Positions 34,319-44,434 are shown, counted from the stretch's first letter. The stretch: 44,434 nucleotides of DNA from Gonapodya prolifera JEL478 (GCA_001574975.1 KQ965862.1:52809-97242); one strand, 5' to 3'. Notes: generated by a model not told the origin, from the letters alone. A program made the numbers and translations.

Positions 34319-35615
34319 ATGTCACGCTGGTACGCAACCGAGCCAAAAGACAAACCCGTCGACTTGGAGCGGATCAAGCAGCTGGAGCAGAATGCAGAGC
34401 GCCTGTGCAAGGAGTTCGAGGCGGAGACGGAGCGCATGCGAGTTGTCGTCGAGGAGGAGAAGAAGGAGCGCGACAAGATGCGAAACGGGTTGATGGAGAG
34501 CGCGAGAGAAAGAACTGGTCATGGAACACCGCTCGCTCCTGCTCCTTCATCAGCTCACTGCGCGAATCGCCGGGCTCGAAAAGATCAATGAAACCAAACA
34601 TCGTGCCCTCGCCGCCACCGAAAAGAGGATGAGAGCGCTGCAACTCGACTTTCTGAACCTCTCGAGAACGAATGAAACACTTGAGCGGGAGCGCAAGGAC
34701 GTCGAGAATTCTTTCGCGATGGTGTGCATGCAGTGCGCACCCACCTCCCTCATAAACCCCCCGCGCATTCACTAACCTGCTCGGGATCGGATTGGGTGCA
34801 TAGCAATCGCCTCCTCCAAGCCCGTATCTCCTCGCTCACTTCCACCTCCCTCAAGTCCCCCAACTTCGGGGAAGGCCCCTACGAGGAGAGCGAGATTAGG
34901 CTGGACGAGCTGGAGCGGGAGTCGGTTAGGTTTAAGCGAAAGGTGGGCGTGCTGGCAAAGAAGAACGGGATACTGGCAGAGACCGTGTTGGAGTTTAAGA
35001 AGAATGAAGTGCGTGGTGAGCAGTTTGAGCGAAGCGAGGACTTCGAGGCCTGAGTGCCGGAAGCCGCTGACCGAGACCGGGGCGTAGGCGCGATAGCGCC
35101 AACCGAAGCTGTCCGCCGGAGGCGAGTGATCCCACGAAGTGGAATACTCGGTGCGGAATACTCTCGCGGAGCGTGTTCGAGGTCTAAGCGAGTTCGACAG
35201 TAATGCACCTCGGAGCGCGGAGCGGAATGCGAGTTCGAGGTCAAAGTGCCAAGTGGTTTCGCCGGTGTGCTGACCCGACGCCCTCATGCCACCAAGCCTG
35301 TCGTTTCGTGGATGTCGAAATGAGCCAGATTTGGAGTGTGCTATCACCAATGTCTGACTAGTACCACCACCCAGAGGCACTCACATGGGACGGACCTCCC
35401 GCTCGGAGACGACACCAAGACCGACGTGATCCGGATGCTCAAGACTCATGTAAGCTCCCTCGCAAGTACGTCACCTTAGTACTGGCGCGGGGCACTGATG
35501 GTTTTGCTTTGGGCTCATGTTCCAGATCCAGACGCTCGAAGCTGAACGGTCGCAGTTTCTTGCAAGGGCGGTTTCGGCGGAGACCCAGTTGAGTGAGCTG
35601 TCGAGACCGTTGTGA
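34319..35615 (+). pseudogene. Coiled-coil protein gene with a frameshift
   Basis: I cannot name the family. Exons are 34319-34723, 34804-35008, 35375-35449 and 35526-35615, for about 258 residues. The sequence is almost wholly heptad-rich: LERIKQLEQNAERLCKEFEA, then ETERMRVVVEEEKKERDKMR, IAGLEKINETKHRALAATEK, LERERKDVENSF and ELERESVRFKRKVGVLAKK. The first exon changes frame near 34505: MESARE is in one frame and KELVMEHRSLLLLHQL in another, with no room for an intron, so one base is inserted or two deleted there. Coiled-coil composition and the neighbouring CFAP57 make a flagellar role plausible but unproven. It could be a live gene with a sequencing error. Intron 2 carries the repeat shared with the P450 gene. 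Confidence 0.6.
35044..35139 (+). repeat. GC-rich intronic repeat, copy B
   Basis: It lies in the 366-nt intron 35009-35374. The block gaggcctgag...gctgaccgag, then about 40 unrelated bases, then gtccgccggaggcga matches 5092-5153 in order and orientation. The rest of this intron (35160-35250) contains further short GC-rich internal repeats around gttcgaggtc, suggesting a larger degraded element. Confidence 0.5.
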
Positions 35616-35884
35616 TGGGATGTCTGGGTTGTCAAGGCGTCAGGGGGGTGGAGGGGTAGAGCTGTGGGGCTGTTGACTCAACCTCGACCAGTTTCCAAGT
35701 GACACCTTCGCGAAAGGGCTGAAATAGGTGTGAATAGTACTTTATTCAATGTTTGCATCGTGTGACATTATATTCATCCCGGTATGACTGATTGGCATGT
35801 CTCGGTGCGGGATAATGACACCATAAACAGGTTTGGTTGACAGGGACAAGTGCATCCATCACACCAAGTCCATCAGAGCCGGGG

Positions 35885-38800
35885 ATGTCGATCGCGTCTG
35901 CGTCACACAGGTACGTGCTTCCCCTACCGAAATTCATGCGCGCAATTCCTCGCTCCTCTGACTTCTCGATCGCTCCATCGTGTCTTCGCTGGGAACCTTC
36001 TTCGCCTTTTCTCAACGGGGCTCGACGTGATCGTTGGGTCTTCATTGGCTTTTGCCTTGAAACCGTGACGTTTACCGCGATGCGTGCTCGCTCTCGCGCT
36101 CCGGGACGAAAAATGAAATTACTCTAGCCATGTGTTCGGGATCCGGCTCGATCTCAAGAACAGCCTCCACTACGCTGACGAGTCAACCATCATTGAACCA
36201 GCGGGGTCCAACATCGTCTGTGAGCGACCTCGTACCCGTTCTGTGCAGGCCCCGATGTGTCACCTCACCACCCCACCCACCCCCTCCATCACAGTCCTCA
36301 ACCCGGAGCTGAAAACCCAAACGTTTCTCCCCGTCTCGGAGCGCGGCGACTCGATATGCGCCCTGGCCGTCTCGTCGGATCGCCAGTTCCTCGCCGTCGC
36401 GGAGAGTGCCGTGCAGCTTCTCGCGCCGTCGTCAGCCCCAGGCTTAGGCCCGAGCGTCTCGTACGGAAAGCCAATCATCAATATCTACGAGCTTGCGGCG
36501 GAGAGTGATTTTGACGGGGTATTGCGATAACAGTGCCGCCAGTACGGCCGGGAATGAAAATGAAGAGGCAAGAGTGGATGTGACTCCACTGGTGAAAGGG
36601 ACGGTAGGAGAAGTGTTTCTCGGGTGGGTGCATCATTTGCATGGTATCTGATTATGTTGGCTGGACGAACCTTGAACTAGGATTTCGTGGCTCTTTCATT
36701 TTCCGCCGACTCCAAATACTTGGCAGCTATGAGCGGTGAGCCATGCCGCCTCCATATCGATTTTTATGTTGTGAGCTCACTTAGGTATGATACGCAAGGG
36801 GGACCCGATTGGACATTACATTACTTTGCGTGGGAAAAGGTGGGGGTCCTTGACAAACTCGTCGAGCATCTCGCCTTCCTTAAGTGCGCCGTTTGCAAAT
36901 AGAGAAAACTCGTAACATCCTTCCCCAAAGTGGCTCGTGGTCCAGCTCTTTCAACAAGCGAATCACAGCTTCCTGGCCGTGTCCGAGCTCTAAGTAACCC
37001 AATCTCCCTTTCCCCCGCTCGTCACCAAACCACATTGCCGCGGTACCGACGAGCTCTCTCCGCTCCAGTGACGGGACCGTGCTAGGGGACTCTCAATCGA
37101 AATCCTCCCAGCTTGTGGACCCTGGGAGCTCGAGCGCTGCTGCTGTGCAAACAAATGTCCGTCAACCCTGACGATGCGTCGCTTTTGTGCTGCACAGGAT
37201 CTCGGCTATTGGAAATGTTTGAGTACTTGGATGGGAAGTTCACAGAGACAGACCTCATGGCAAAGCTTGCTGATAAGGTCAGTTTTCTCCATCCTGACTC
37301 CATCCTGACTCCACTTCGATATCCACCGTGAAACACTACCACCATTTTTTTTTGACAGATTTCTGCTACGGACTTCCGATGCCAAGTCTTGGTTTCCGCT
37401 CACGTATTTGTCGGCACGGGCGTCGGCAACGTGCACCTCATCCAGCTGCACTCGCAGCAACCCAAAGTCGTTTGAACATATATTCAAGGCCTCTCACGGC
37501 CCATGTCTTCCGTGTCTGAGATGTCTGGGTCGGCAACTTCAGAGGCTATGCCCGTTGATTATGCAGCGGTCACTGCCCGAGGCTTCCATGTCGCAGGAAT
37601 GGCAGGATATGTCGCGCTTTTTGAGAAAGCTTCTACTGGGGGTCAGTCAGATGCGAAGTAGATTGCTTCGACCAGTGCCGTCTTGTCCAGGTGGATGGGC
37701 TCCTCAGTAGAAAACAGAGATGGAACACCGAATGGTACTGCAACATCGCTGTCTCTGTCAGCCACAGGTCGCAATCTGCAGACTGGAAGCTTACTCAGCG
37801 TATTCTTCTTCCTGAGGATTGCGAAAAAGTGTCGGCAGTGTCCATGAGTCTGGGGGGTGATTGGGTTATCATCTCAGCAGAAGGCGCTGGCGGTGGGGGC
37901 ACGATTGCACGAGCAGCTGTGACCTGGGGAGAGGTGAATCCAAAACCTCTCACATTGACCATGAATTTCGGTAACGTCACACTCCTTTACGTTTGTCAAG
38001 GGTGACGATGTCAGTTTCAGCTCTGTTAAACCGTTGAACCATACACAAACAATCACCGGACTTTCTGTATTTCCAAGACGACCCATTGCGGTAACGACAT
38101 CGCTCGATCGTACTAAAAAAGTGTGGAACTACGTCACTGCGACGCTTGAATTGTTCAAGTCTTTTGCGGAGGAAGCTCTTTCTGTTGCGCTACATCCCAG
38201 CGGATTGTACGCAGGTGTGGGATTCAGCGACAAGCTTAGAGTGATGACGCTGCTCCTGGATGATGCACGAGTGACCAAAGATCAGCATTCGGGGACGTCG
38301 TGAGGTGATTGAGGCATTCTTGTAGAGTCTGGCAATGAGTGCGCAAACAATTTAACCATTTGGATTGCGTACAGGTGTGCTTTTCAAATGGTGGCCAAAG
38401 TTTTGCAAGCCGCAAACAACACATCAGTTCAGTTTTTCAACACATGGACAGCGGAACCCCTTGCAACGCTGAAGGGCCACAATCGACGCGTCAGGTCGCT
38501 TTATTTTACTGCAACGGATGCCCATCTCGTGTCAGCTGGTGTAGATGGAGCGATATATGTGTGGAATGTTCGTGAAGGAAAGCGCGAATCGGAATACATA
38601 CATGTGGCATTGTGCGATTGGAAACCCAGATGGAAAGATGGTGTGGGCCGTTGGTAATGATAATACACTGAAAGAATTTAGCGACAGTAAGCTCATAAAA
38701 GAGCTGGAGTGTAACACAACGTTGACTCAGCTTGTATTAAGTCACACTGGCCGGATGTTGTTTGCAGGTATGTCAAGTCGGTTTTCGTTGGGAGCTCTTC

Positions 38801-41006
38801 CTAATTTTATGGCCTTTCAGGAACTTCTGGTGGAACAATAAGATCCATCAAATTTATTCTCAGTGGGAATCCTTCTGATCACCAAGAGCATCAAGCACAT
38901 TCATCAGCAGTTACGCGTCTACAATTATCCCAGGATGATCGATTCTTGGTCTTTAGTGCAGATGATGGGAGTATTTTCTTCTTTTATGTTGAGGAGAAAC
39001 GGTTGAAGAGCCTTGGGCACGAGAAAGCAGCTTTCTACTCTGATTAGGTACTGCTCTTCTTTTTTTTGCGGATTGGAACATATGACTGACAAACAATGCA
39101 GGTCCTTGTAACAAGGCCAGATCTTGAGAAAAAGCATATTCTTGTCGCGGAGCTTGAAAGAAGCTTAGAAGAGCTCAAAATTGAGCACGAATATCAACTT
39201 CGTCTCAGGGAAATGTTGTTTAATGAAAAGAAGAAGGAAATCACCGAGCGTCTGACAGCTCTAATTGAGATGCTGCAGACAGAGACCAATGCCCTGAGAG
39301 CTGAAAAGGAGCGTGATGATATCAACTATGAAGAAATTCGGCATCAAGAACAAGGAGAACATGTTTCGAGCTTTGCAGATGTGTTGAAAGTTAAAAGTTA
39401 ATGCTAGATTTTCATGTTCCACTGACAACTTATCAAAACACGTCAAGACACAAGAGGGTGGTTTTAACCAGAAGATGGTGATTGAGTATGAGAAGTACCA
39501 GTCAAGTCAGCTCTCGTATGAGAAAATGCAAGCAGACTATGAATCGAAGATGCGTACTTTTCTTGAAGAAGCATATCAAAAGCTTGCAGAAGTCACCAAT
39601 ATGTATGAAGAAAAGGTTCGACACCGGCTTGAAGACGTGGAAAAGGTAAGTACACACTGCTCCATTAGTTTGGCCCACCATTATCCACTGCCTGCACTTT
39701 TATTTGTAGTTCCAAGAAGAAATGGGAGAAAACTCTCACGAGTACTCAGAATAATCTCAGCAAATGATGCTGGATATACATGTGGAGCTATCATCATAAA
39801 ACAAAAAGTATGAGAGGAAATTGAGCACTGAGAAAGATCAACGCACTCAATTAAGGGTGACATTGCAATAATGCAAAAGAAATTTGTATCGTTACAGAAA
39901 GAAATTGATGAACACCAACAAGAAAAGCAGAAGGCTCTGGATACAGAAAAGAAGCTTGGGGTTATTATTGGGAATCTTGAGAGAGATCTCATATCTCTCA
40001 ACAAAGAGGTACAGTTTTATGTGCTTCACTTACTGAATGCACATTCAATCATGTCATTCTTTGTGCTTTGTAATATAGATGCAAGAGCGAGATGAAACTA
40101 TTCAAGATAAAGAGCAAAGAGTCTGACCTTAAAAAGAAAAACCAGGAACTGGAGTAGTTTAAATTTGTCCTAGACCATCGCATTTGAAGCAGCAAGTTGA
40201 GCCCAAAGAAGTTCAAATGAAAGAGATGGCACAGAAGATCCAGGATATTTATGATCAACTGGAGTCTCTGAGTGCTTACAAACAGCAGCTTTTATCCAAA
40301 GTTCATAGCATTCAGACTTCTATTGAAGACTGCATAATGCAACACATACAATCTCCTACCTGTTTAAGAAAGCATGTAAAGACCTGTTAGGTGCAGTCAC
40401 TCATCTTCAGGACCCAGTGGTGCTGAAAGTGAGTATTGTCTGTTAGCATTGTTATACCCCCATCAAAACTCTTTTGGTACTCCAGAAATCAGTTCAGTGC
40501 ATGGCAGAAGTTTTTTTTGGGTAAATCAGCACCAAGAGCAGGCATTACATAAGAAAAAAGTGGAGTTGACGAAGATTTCCATACTGAACATTCCAAGCAA
40601 GTGGAATTCCTGAGTGCAAAAGTGCAAGAGCTAAGGAAGCAGGGGGGGTTGCAACAAACTCAACATAGAGGGGACTTGCTTCCTATGGTCAAGGAAAACC
40701 AGTCACTCATTAAGTAGGTGTATTTTCTTTATCTCTCTTGAATTTTGACTCAAGCATATCTGCAGACAAATGGAACAATTGAGGAAGGAGAAATCTAGCA
40801 TTGAACACCAAAGACTTTTTATTCTTCCAACTTTAGGAAAGTCGTCACACAATTCAGCATATCGGACAAGTGACCCCTTGAGATCAAATAAAAGGCATTT
40901 AGAAGTGTGCAACAACCTTCTGTTTCCATTGCAGGGAGCTGAACTTCAAAACAAAAAACATGCACTGCATTTACACCAAGTTACTGTTGACATCATTATT
41001 TATTAA
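35885..41006 (+). pseudogene. CFAP57: CFAP57/WDR65 axonemal protein gene, degenerate
   Basis: CFAP57 is a WD40 plus coiled-coil protein of motile cilia and flagella, needed for inner-dynein-arm assembly. Exon 1 (35885-35910) and exon 2 (36128-36219) give HVFGIRLDLKN, then WD40 segments follow: MALSFSADSKYLAAMS, CCTGSRLLEMFEYLDGKF, TSLDRTKKVWNYVTATLELF, LHPSGLYAGVGFSDKLRVMT, LKGHNRRVRSLYF and NPDGKMVWAVGNDNTLKEF. The coiled-coil half is clear from VLVTRPDLEKKHILVAELER through NQKMVIEYEKYQSSQL, MQKKFVSLQKEIDEHQQEKQ, MQERDETIQDKEQR and KENQSLIK. Lesions: TAG at 39045-39047, TAA at 39752-39754 and 39797-39799, TAG at 40155-40157, and frame changes near 38403, 38610, 39852, 40123 and 40180. The 5' third is partly unresolved (36521-36660 and 36845-37140). 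The 3' border is approximate. Confidence 0.85.
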
Positions 41007-41225
41007 ATGCATTTATACATTGTCAATATCTGTATTTGCTTGAGGAGAATCCAAGTTTTGTCTTTTTGCTTAATTCATTTGTTATGATATTTGGGCATTG
41101 CATAAGAGGGACCTTGTGCAACAATTTATTTTTCACTCGCAAAAATAGTTTACGCGCCTCAACTGAAAACTTGATTATTGACCTTGCGCACAATTTAAAA
41201 ACATCAATACCCAATTCTTTCCCTG

Positions 41226-42070
41226 ATGTACCGATCCTCCTTAGAGCTTGCAATAATGGCCGTCATGAGCACGCGACGGAGGCAGGAACAGCAGCGGCGC
41301 CAGATTTTGCTCCAGGCGGCGCTCACCCTTGCCGCTTCAATCATCCCACGGGAACGCCCTACTTTCCCTTCCACTTGCATGGATCTGGACGCGATGACAC
41401 CTGCGGACTGTAGGCTGAGGTTTAGGTGAGTCGCTGTGCCATTCTCTCCAAGGATCGGGCATTGGATGACCTGGGCGGTGTCTGTGGTCAGGTTTGACAA
41501 AACTGACATGCCCCGTCTCCAACAAGCCCTCCACATACCCGCAATTGTCAGCACGGACAACAGACTGATAGTACCTGGGATTGAGGTACTCTGTATTGTG
41601 CTCCACCGCCTCTCCTTCCCCACCCACTTGGATGACCTTGGCAAGGAGTTTTGCTGCGAAGGCAGCAAGATTTCACAGATCTACCAGTGGGGCGTTGCCC
41701 ACATCTGCACACTATTCAGTGATGTTTTGTACTGGGACAAGGATCGGCTCACATTGGAGGTTCTCCAGGAATACGCGGATGCTGTTTGGGATGCTGGTGC
41801 ACCATATGTGGATTGCTTTGGATTCATGGACGGCACGGTCTGGCAGATATGCAGACCATTGCAGTATCAGCGGCAATCGTTTAACAGACATCATCGAGTA
41901 CCGGCACTAAAGTTTCATGGAATTATGGCCCTGGACGGGATCATGATACATCTTGGGGGGCCATTCAACGGCCCATTTCACAGCATTACTTTATGGAAAC
42001 AGAGCGGGATCAAAAATCTTCTTGTTGAACATGGTGAGTGCCGCAATTGCCGTTATTTGCCTTCAAATCT
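41226..42070 (+). pseudogene. PIF/Harbinger-like transposase lacking a catalytic Asp
   Basis: Two exons, 41226-41425 and 41492-42070, join in phase (RLRFR|FDKTDM). The core shows FGFMDGTVWQICRP with the first catalytic Asp, then HHRVPALKFHGIMALDGIMI and GPFNGPFHSITLWKQSG. In active relatives this last block reads GP..GRRHDS..L; here the Asp after His is Ser, so the second metal ligand is lost. The chain then runs to a GTGAGT at about 42033, and the open frame ends on a TGA supplied by the foldback element that starts at 42071, so the C-terminus with the third acidic residue is missing. This is a dead transposase, diverged from the one at 14.8 kb. Confidence 0.75.
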
Positions 42071-42737
42071 GTCACACTGACATCCACTAACATGGACTAT
42101 ATAGTGTAGTATGAGTGTTGGGTATTAGCTGCTGTGCCACTACTGTGGCCGCGGGTTTAGATGTGCACACCTGCAGGACGTGCCCTAAGTTTGGCATCAC
42201 GTTCCTGCAGGTGAGTTCTATGCACATTACGTCTTGCTATGTACATCTGATCATATATACACGTTCCTGCAGTTTACAGGCTTGTGCAGCTCACCTAGGT
42301 TGTGTAGCAAAACTTCCTTCCCTGTTTTTAGGTGTCTGGAGGGTTCAGAAGCTATACAGGGACGTGATTTTTAGCATGCACGTGCCCCATTACAATATCT
42401 ATTGAGGCAATGCAATGCTTTTTGAATTGAATCACCCAGTGAGCAGTAATCTCCCTTGGGGTAACTTTGATAATGGGATTGGTGATGCAGAACAAATACA
42501 CATATCACAATTTGAATGCTACACAACCTAGGTGAGCTGCACAAGCCTGTAAACTGCAGGAACGTGTATGTGTGATCAAATATACATAACAAGTTGTAAT
42601 GTGCATGGAACCCACCTGCAGGAACGTGATGCCAAACTTAAGGCACGTCCTGCAGGTGTGCACATCTAAACCCTTGGCCACAGTAGCTAATACCCAACAC
42701 TCACTATATATTCTACATTAGTGGATGTCAGTGTGAC
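42071..42737. mobile_element. 667-bp foldback (long inverted repeat) element
   Basis: The left arm starts gtcacactgacatccactaa at 42071, and the right arm ends with its exact reverse complement at 42737. The arms are about 230 bp (roughly 42071-42302 and 42516-42737) with high identity, including blocks around ggtttagatgtgcacacctg, caggacgtgcc, ttggcatcacgttcctgcag and caggcttgtgcagctcacct. The centre (about 42303-42515) is unique and shows no gene. ATCT lies just outside both ends and could be a 4-bp target duplication. No transposase is encoded, so this is a MITE- or foldback-type non-autonomous element. A further terminus of the same family lies at 44319. Confidence 0.85.
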
Positions 42738-43621
42738 ATCTTCATAGTCATCAGCTATGGTACAGTTACAAAGAGCAACCTTCCAATGAATTGCTGACTG
42801 ATTCATATGCATCTTGTTGCAAACATTGTTCCTGTGCATGTTGGAAAAGTCATGGGTTTTTATACTTGCAGGAGCAACTCAACCAAACACTAAATATTTT
42901 ATGGCAAGAAAAGTTTTCTGAAGTTTGAAGGGAATAAAATTCACCAGTTTTGTGTAAGTATGTTGCAAACTTTGGTCATCTGCAACTTAAATAAGCCATA
43001 CCTTTTCATTGTACAAAGATAAAAAGCTGCCAAACACAAAAAATGAGTGGGGAAAAAAAGTGTTTGGAGTTTGAAGGGAATTGAATAAACATTTTTGTGT
43101 ACATGTGTTTTGAACAAAGCCTTGCATGGTTAGTGCCAATGACAATGATGGCACAATCAAACTAGTGAAGGGAAGAGAGCATTGTGAGTGTCTGGAGACA
43201 CCTCTTGGTGTGTGGAGATGTTATGGTTTGGGAGAATCAATAGGCGGTTAAGCATTTCTGTTTGGTAGCCAAACCACTTTGCAGCAAATTGATTCAGGCA
43301 AAGCCTGCAATCACCTTGACCTGTCTGAGCAGGTTTACAAAAATCATTGCCAAACAGGCCCTAATGTATACTACTGCTGCACAGACCATTGGCCAGCACT
43401 TTGTAGATGTGAACTATCTGATAAAACCCTTGTTTCTGCAAAGGTCCATGCTGCTATACAGCACCTCCTAATTTCACTTCATCTTTTGTGGGAATAGCCT
43501 GGTAACACTGAGTTTATAATATTGTAAGAATAATTTACTCCAATGTTGCCCCTGCTGCCATGAAATTCACCACAAGATCAACTTTGCACCCAAGCAGACT
43601 CACAAGAGAAATTAATTATGT
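42738..43621. other. AT-rich intergenic region with imperfect direct duplication
   Basis: No gene is recognisable. Two diverged direct copies of a 70-bp segment lie at about 42901-42970 and 43045-43112, sharing gaagtttgaagggaat/ggagtttgaagggaat and ttttgtgta. An open plus-strand frame from 42740 to about 42928 lacks any family match. Confidence 0.4.
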
Positions 43622-44271
43622 CTAACTCCTTGCTGTCTGTGCACCATTCCCAGCACTTGCACTGCCAACTTGAGGAGGTGAAGGGAGGGTTGGTGAAACT
43701 GGCATCACAGGTGTTGGCATTCCCTGAGGTGACACTGGCTGTTGACTTTGGGGTGGTGGCATGCCTTGCTGGTAATATGGCATTGGCATGTAATACTGTG
43801 GTGTAATGGGCATCCATTGAACAGCACCACTAGGAGTAACCACAGGGGCATATCCAGAAGAATGTCCAGGGAATATGGCATTTGCATTGGCATCATGTTT
43901 GGGGCAGGCATGTACATGGGTGCTTGAGTTACGGCTGTTGGTGCAGTAGCTGTAAAAACAAGTGCTTTTTGTGTGTGCGCATAGTGAGTGACTTTTGCAG
44001 AAGCTTACATTGGGGAACAGTGCAATTGCACTTTACTGCTTGTACTGTAAGGGCAGCAAGGAAGAGAATAGCAACAATGAAGTTTGCAATTCCTTGAATG
44101 ATAAATTTGTAGCCATTCAAATAGGTCTGGGAGAGAAGGAAATACAACCCTTGATTGAAAACTTGGCACAAACAGATTGTTGCATCTCAGAACCTACTGC
44201 ACCCATAAAAACGTTCTCAAAAACTATTCCATCATAATATAGACAGGTGCACCATGAAGCAAGGTAAACAA
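43622..44271 (-). pseudogene. Multi-pass membrane protein with Pro/Gln-rich tail, copy 2 (5'-truncated)
   Basis: Exons on the complement are 43622-43949, 44009-44126 and 44198-44271. They read VYLASWCTCLYYDG, then GIANFIVAILFLAALTV, then a Pro/Met/Gln-rich tail ending SAGNGAQTARS. Exon borders, phases and the GTAGGT donor match copy 1 at 33 kb. Most nucleotide differences in the YLASWC exon are at third positions, so both copies were once under coding selection in this frame. Copy 2 has a one-base frame change near 43870 (MQMPYS to PGHSSGYAP) and loses its 5' half where a foldback element terminus begins at 44319. It is much more AT-rich than copy 1. It was duplicated as DNA, not by retroposition, because introns are kept. 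Confidence 0.75.
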
Positions 44272-44318
44272 CTGAAGGTTGACAGATTAAGGGGGAATTG
44301 GGATATCTTGCAGGAATT

Positions 44319-44434
44319 GTCACACTGACATCCACTAACGTGGAGTATATAGAGTAGTATGAGTGTTGGGTATTAGCTGCTGTGCCACTACTGTGGCCGC
44401 GGGTTTAGATGTGCACACCTGCAGGACGTGCCCT
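44319..44434 (+). repeat. Third foldback-element terminus, cut by the window edge
   Basis: This begins gtcacactgacatccactaa exactly like both ends of the element at 42071-42737 and stays near-identical to the left arm through gcacacctgcaggacgtgcc to the last base of the window. It marks another copy of the same family, inserted upstream of the truncated membrane-protein copy 2. Confidence 0.9.

Noticed and set aside
38403-38660. Reading the 38388-38657 frame as an intact CFAP57 exon
   Set aside because: The donor phase would allow it, but the conserved block CFSNGGQSFA is in another frame and the end of the frame loses the NPDGKMVWAVG block; family conservation favours frame damage.
35885-41006. 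Possible reassigned stop codons (TAA/TAG read as Gln) explaining the stops in CFAP57 and the ankyrin gene
   Set aside because: Intact conserved genes here end on TAA (NADP-IDH, SAM synthetase, IBA57, ferric reductase), TAG (ARPC1, LOS1) and TGA (P450, TVP23, PRP46), and none has internal TAA/TAG. CFAP57 also has frameshifts.
1-44434. tRNA, rRNA, CRISPR arrays or bacterial-type operons
   Set aside because: I scanned for B-box-like GGTTCGANTCC with a matching cloverleaf, for direct-repeat/spacer arrays and for rRNA motifs and found none; the window is intron-rich eukaryotic DNA.

Overview
The window looks like nuclear DNA of an early-diverging, chytrid-type fungus. The intact genes are fungal or general eukaryotic housekeeping genes (Arp2/3 subunit ARPC1, U1A/SNF-type snRNP protein, ferric-reductase-like flavocytochrome, TVP23, NADP-isocitrate dehydrogenase, S-adenosylmethionine synthetase, PRP46/PRL1, IBA57, exportin-T/LOS1, a P450). 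A recognisable copy of the axonemal gene CFAP57 points to a lineage that has, or recently had, a flagellum; Dikarya lack this gene. Gene density is high. The ten well-preserved genes carry about 72 introns, mostly 50-120 nt with GTRNGT donors, plus a few longer ones, some tiny exons and two GC-AG introns. I rebuilt exon structures by hand from splice signals, codon phase and family conservation; they come from sequence reading, not transcripts.

Layout. 1-8.6 kb: 3' end of a PH-like-domain gene (+), ARPC1 (-), a complete 509-codon P450 (+) and an snRNP RRM protein (+). 8.6-15.5 kb: an accessory block with a truncated Ty3/gypsy chromodomain element and its LTR (9.8-11.95 kb, -), an ankyrin-repeat gene stopped by one nonsense codon, and a truncated PIF/Harbinger-like transposase. 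15.5-32.4 kb: an ordinary block of intact genes (ferric-reductase-like, TVP23, NADP-IDH, SAM synthetase, PRP46, IBA57, LOS1), with a 47-N assembly gap inside the ferric-reductase gene.

32.8-44.4 kb is different: every gene is damaged, and from about 38 kb the DNA looks clearly more AT-rich. It holds a multi-pass membrane-protein gene with a Pro/Gln-rich tail (broken), a divergent coiled-coil gene (frameshifted), a CFAP57 copy with at least four in-frame stops and several frameshifts, a Harbinger-like transposase missing a catalytic Asp, a 667-bp foldback (inverted-repeat) element, and a second damaged copy of the membrane-protein gene with another foldback terminus at the window edge.

Most notable: a flagellar gene decaying beside intact housekeeping genes, which suggests relaxed selection on the flagellum or a dead duplicate. 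The stop codons in the damaged genes are all ones that a single C-to-T change could make from a sense codon. A GC-rich repeat is shared by introns of two unrelated genes. The foldback element family appears undescribed to me. I cannot run searches, so copy number, whether an intact CFAP57 exists elsewhere, and species identity remain open.
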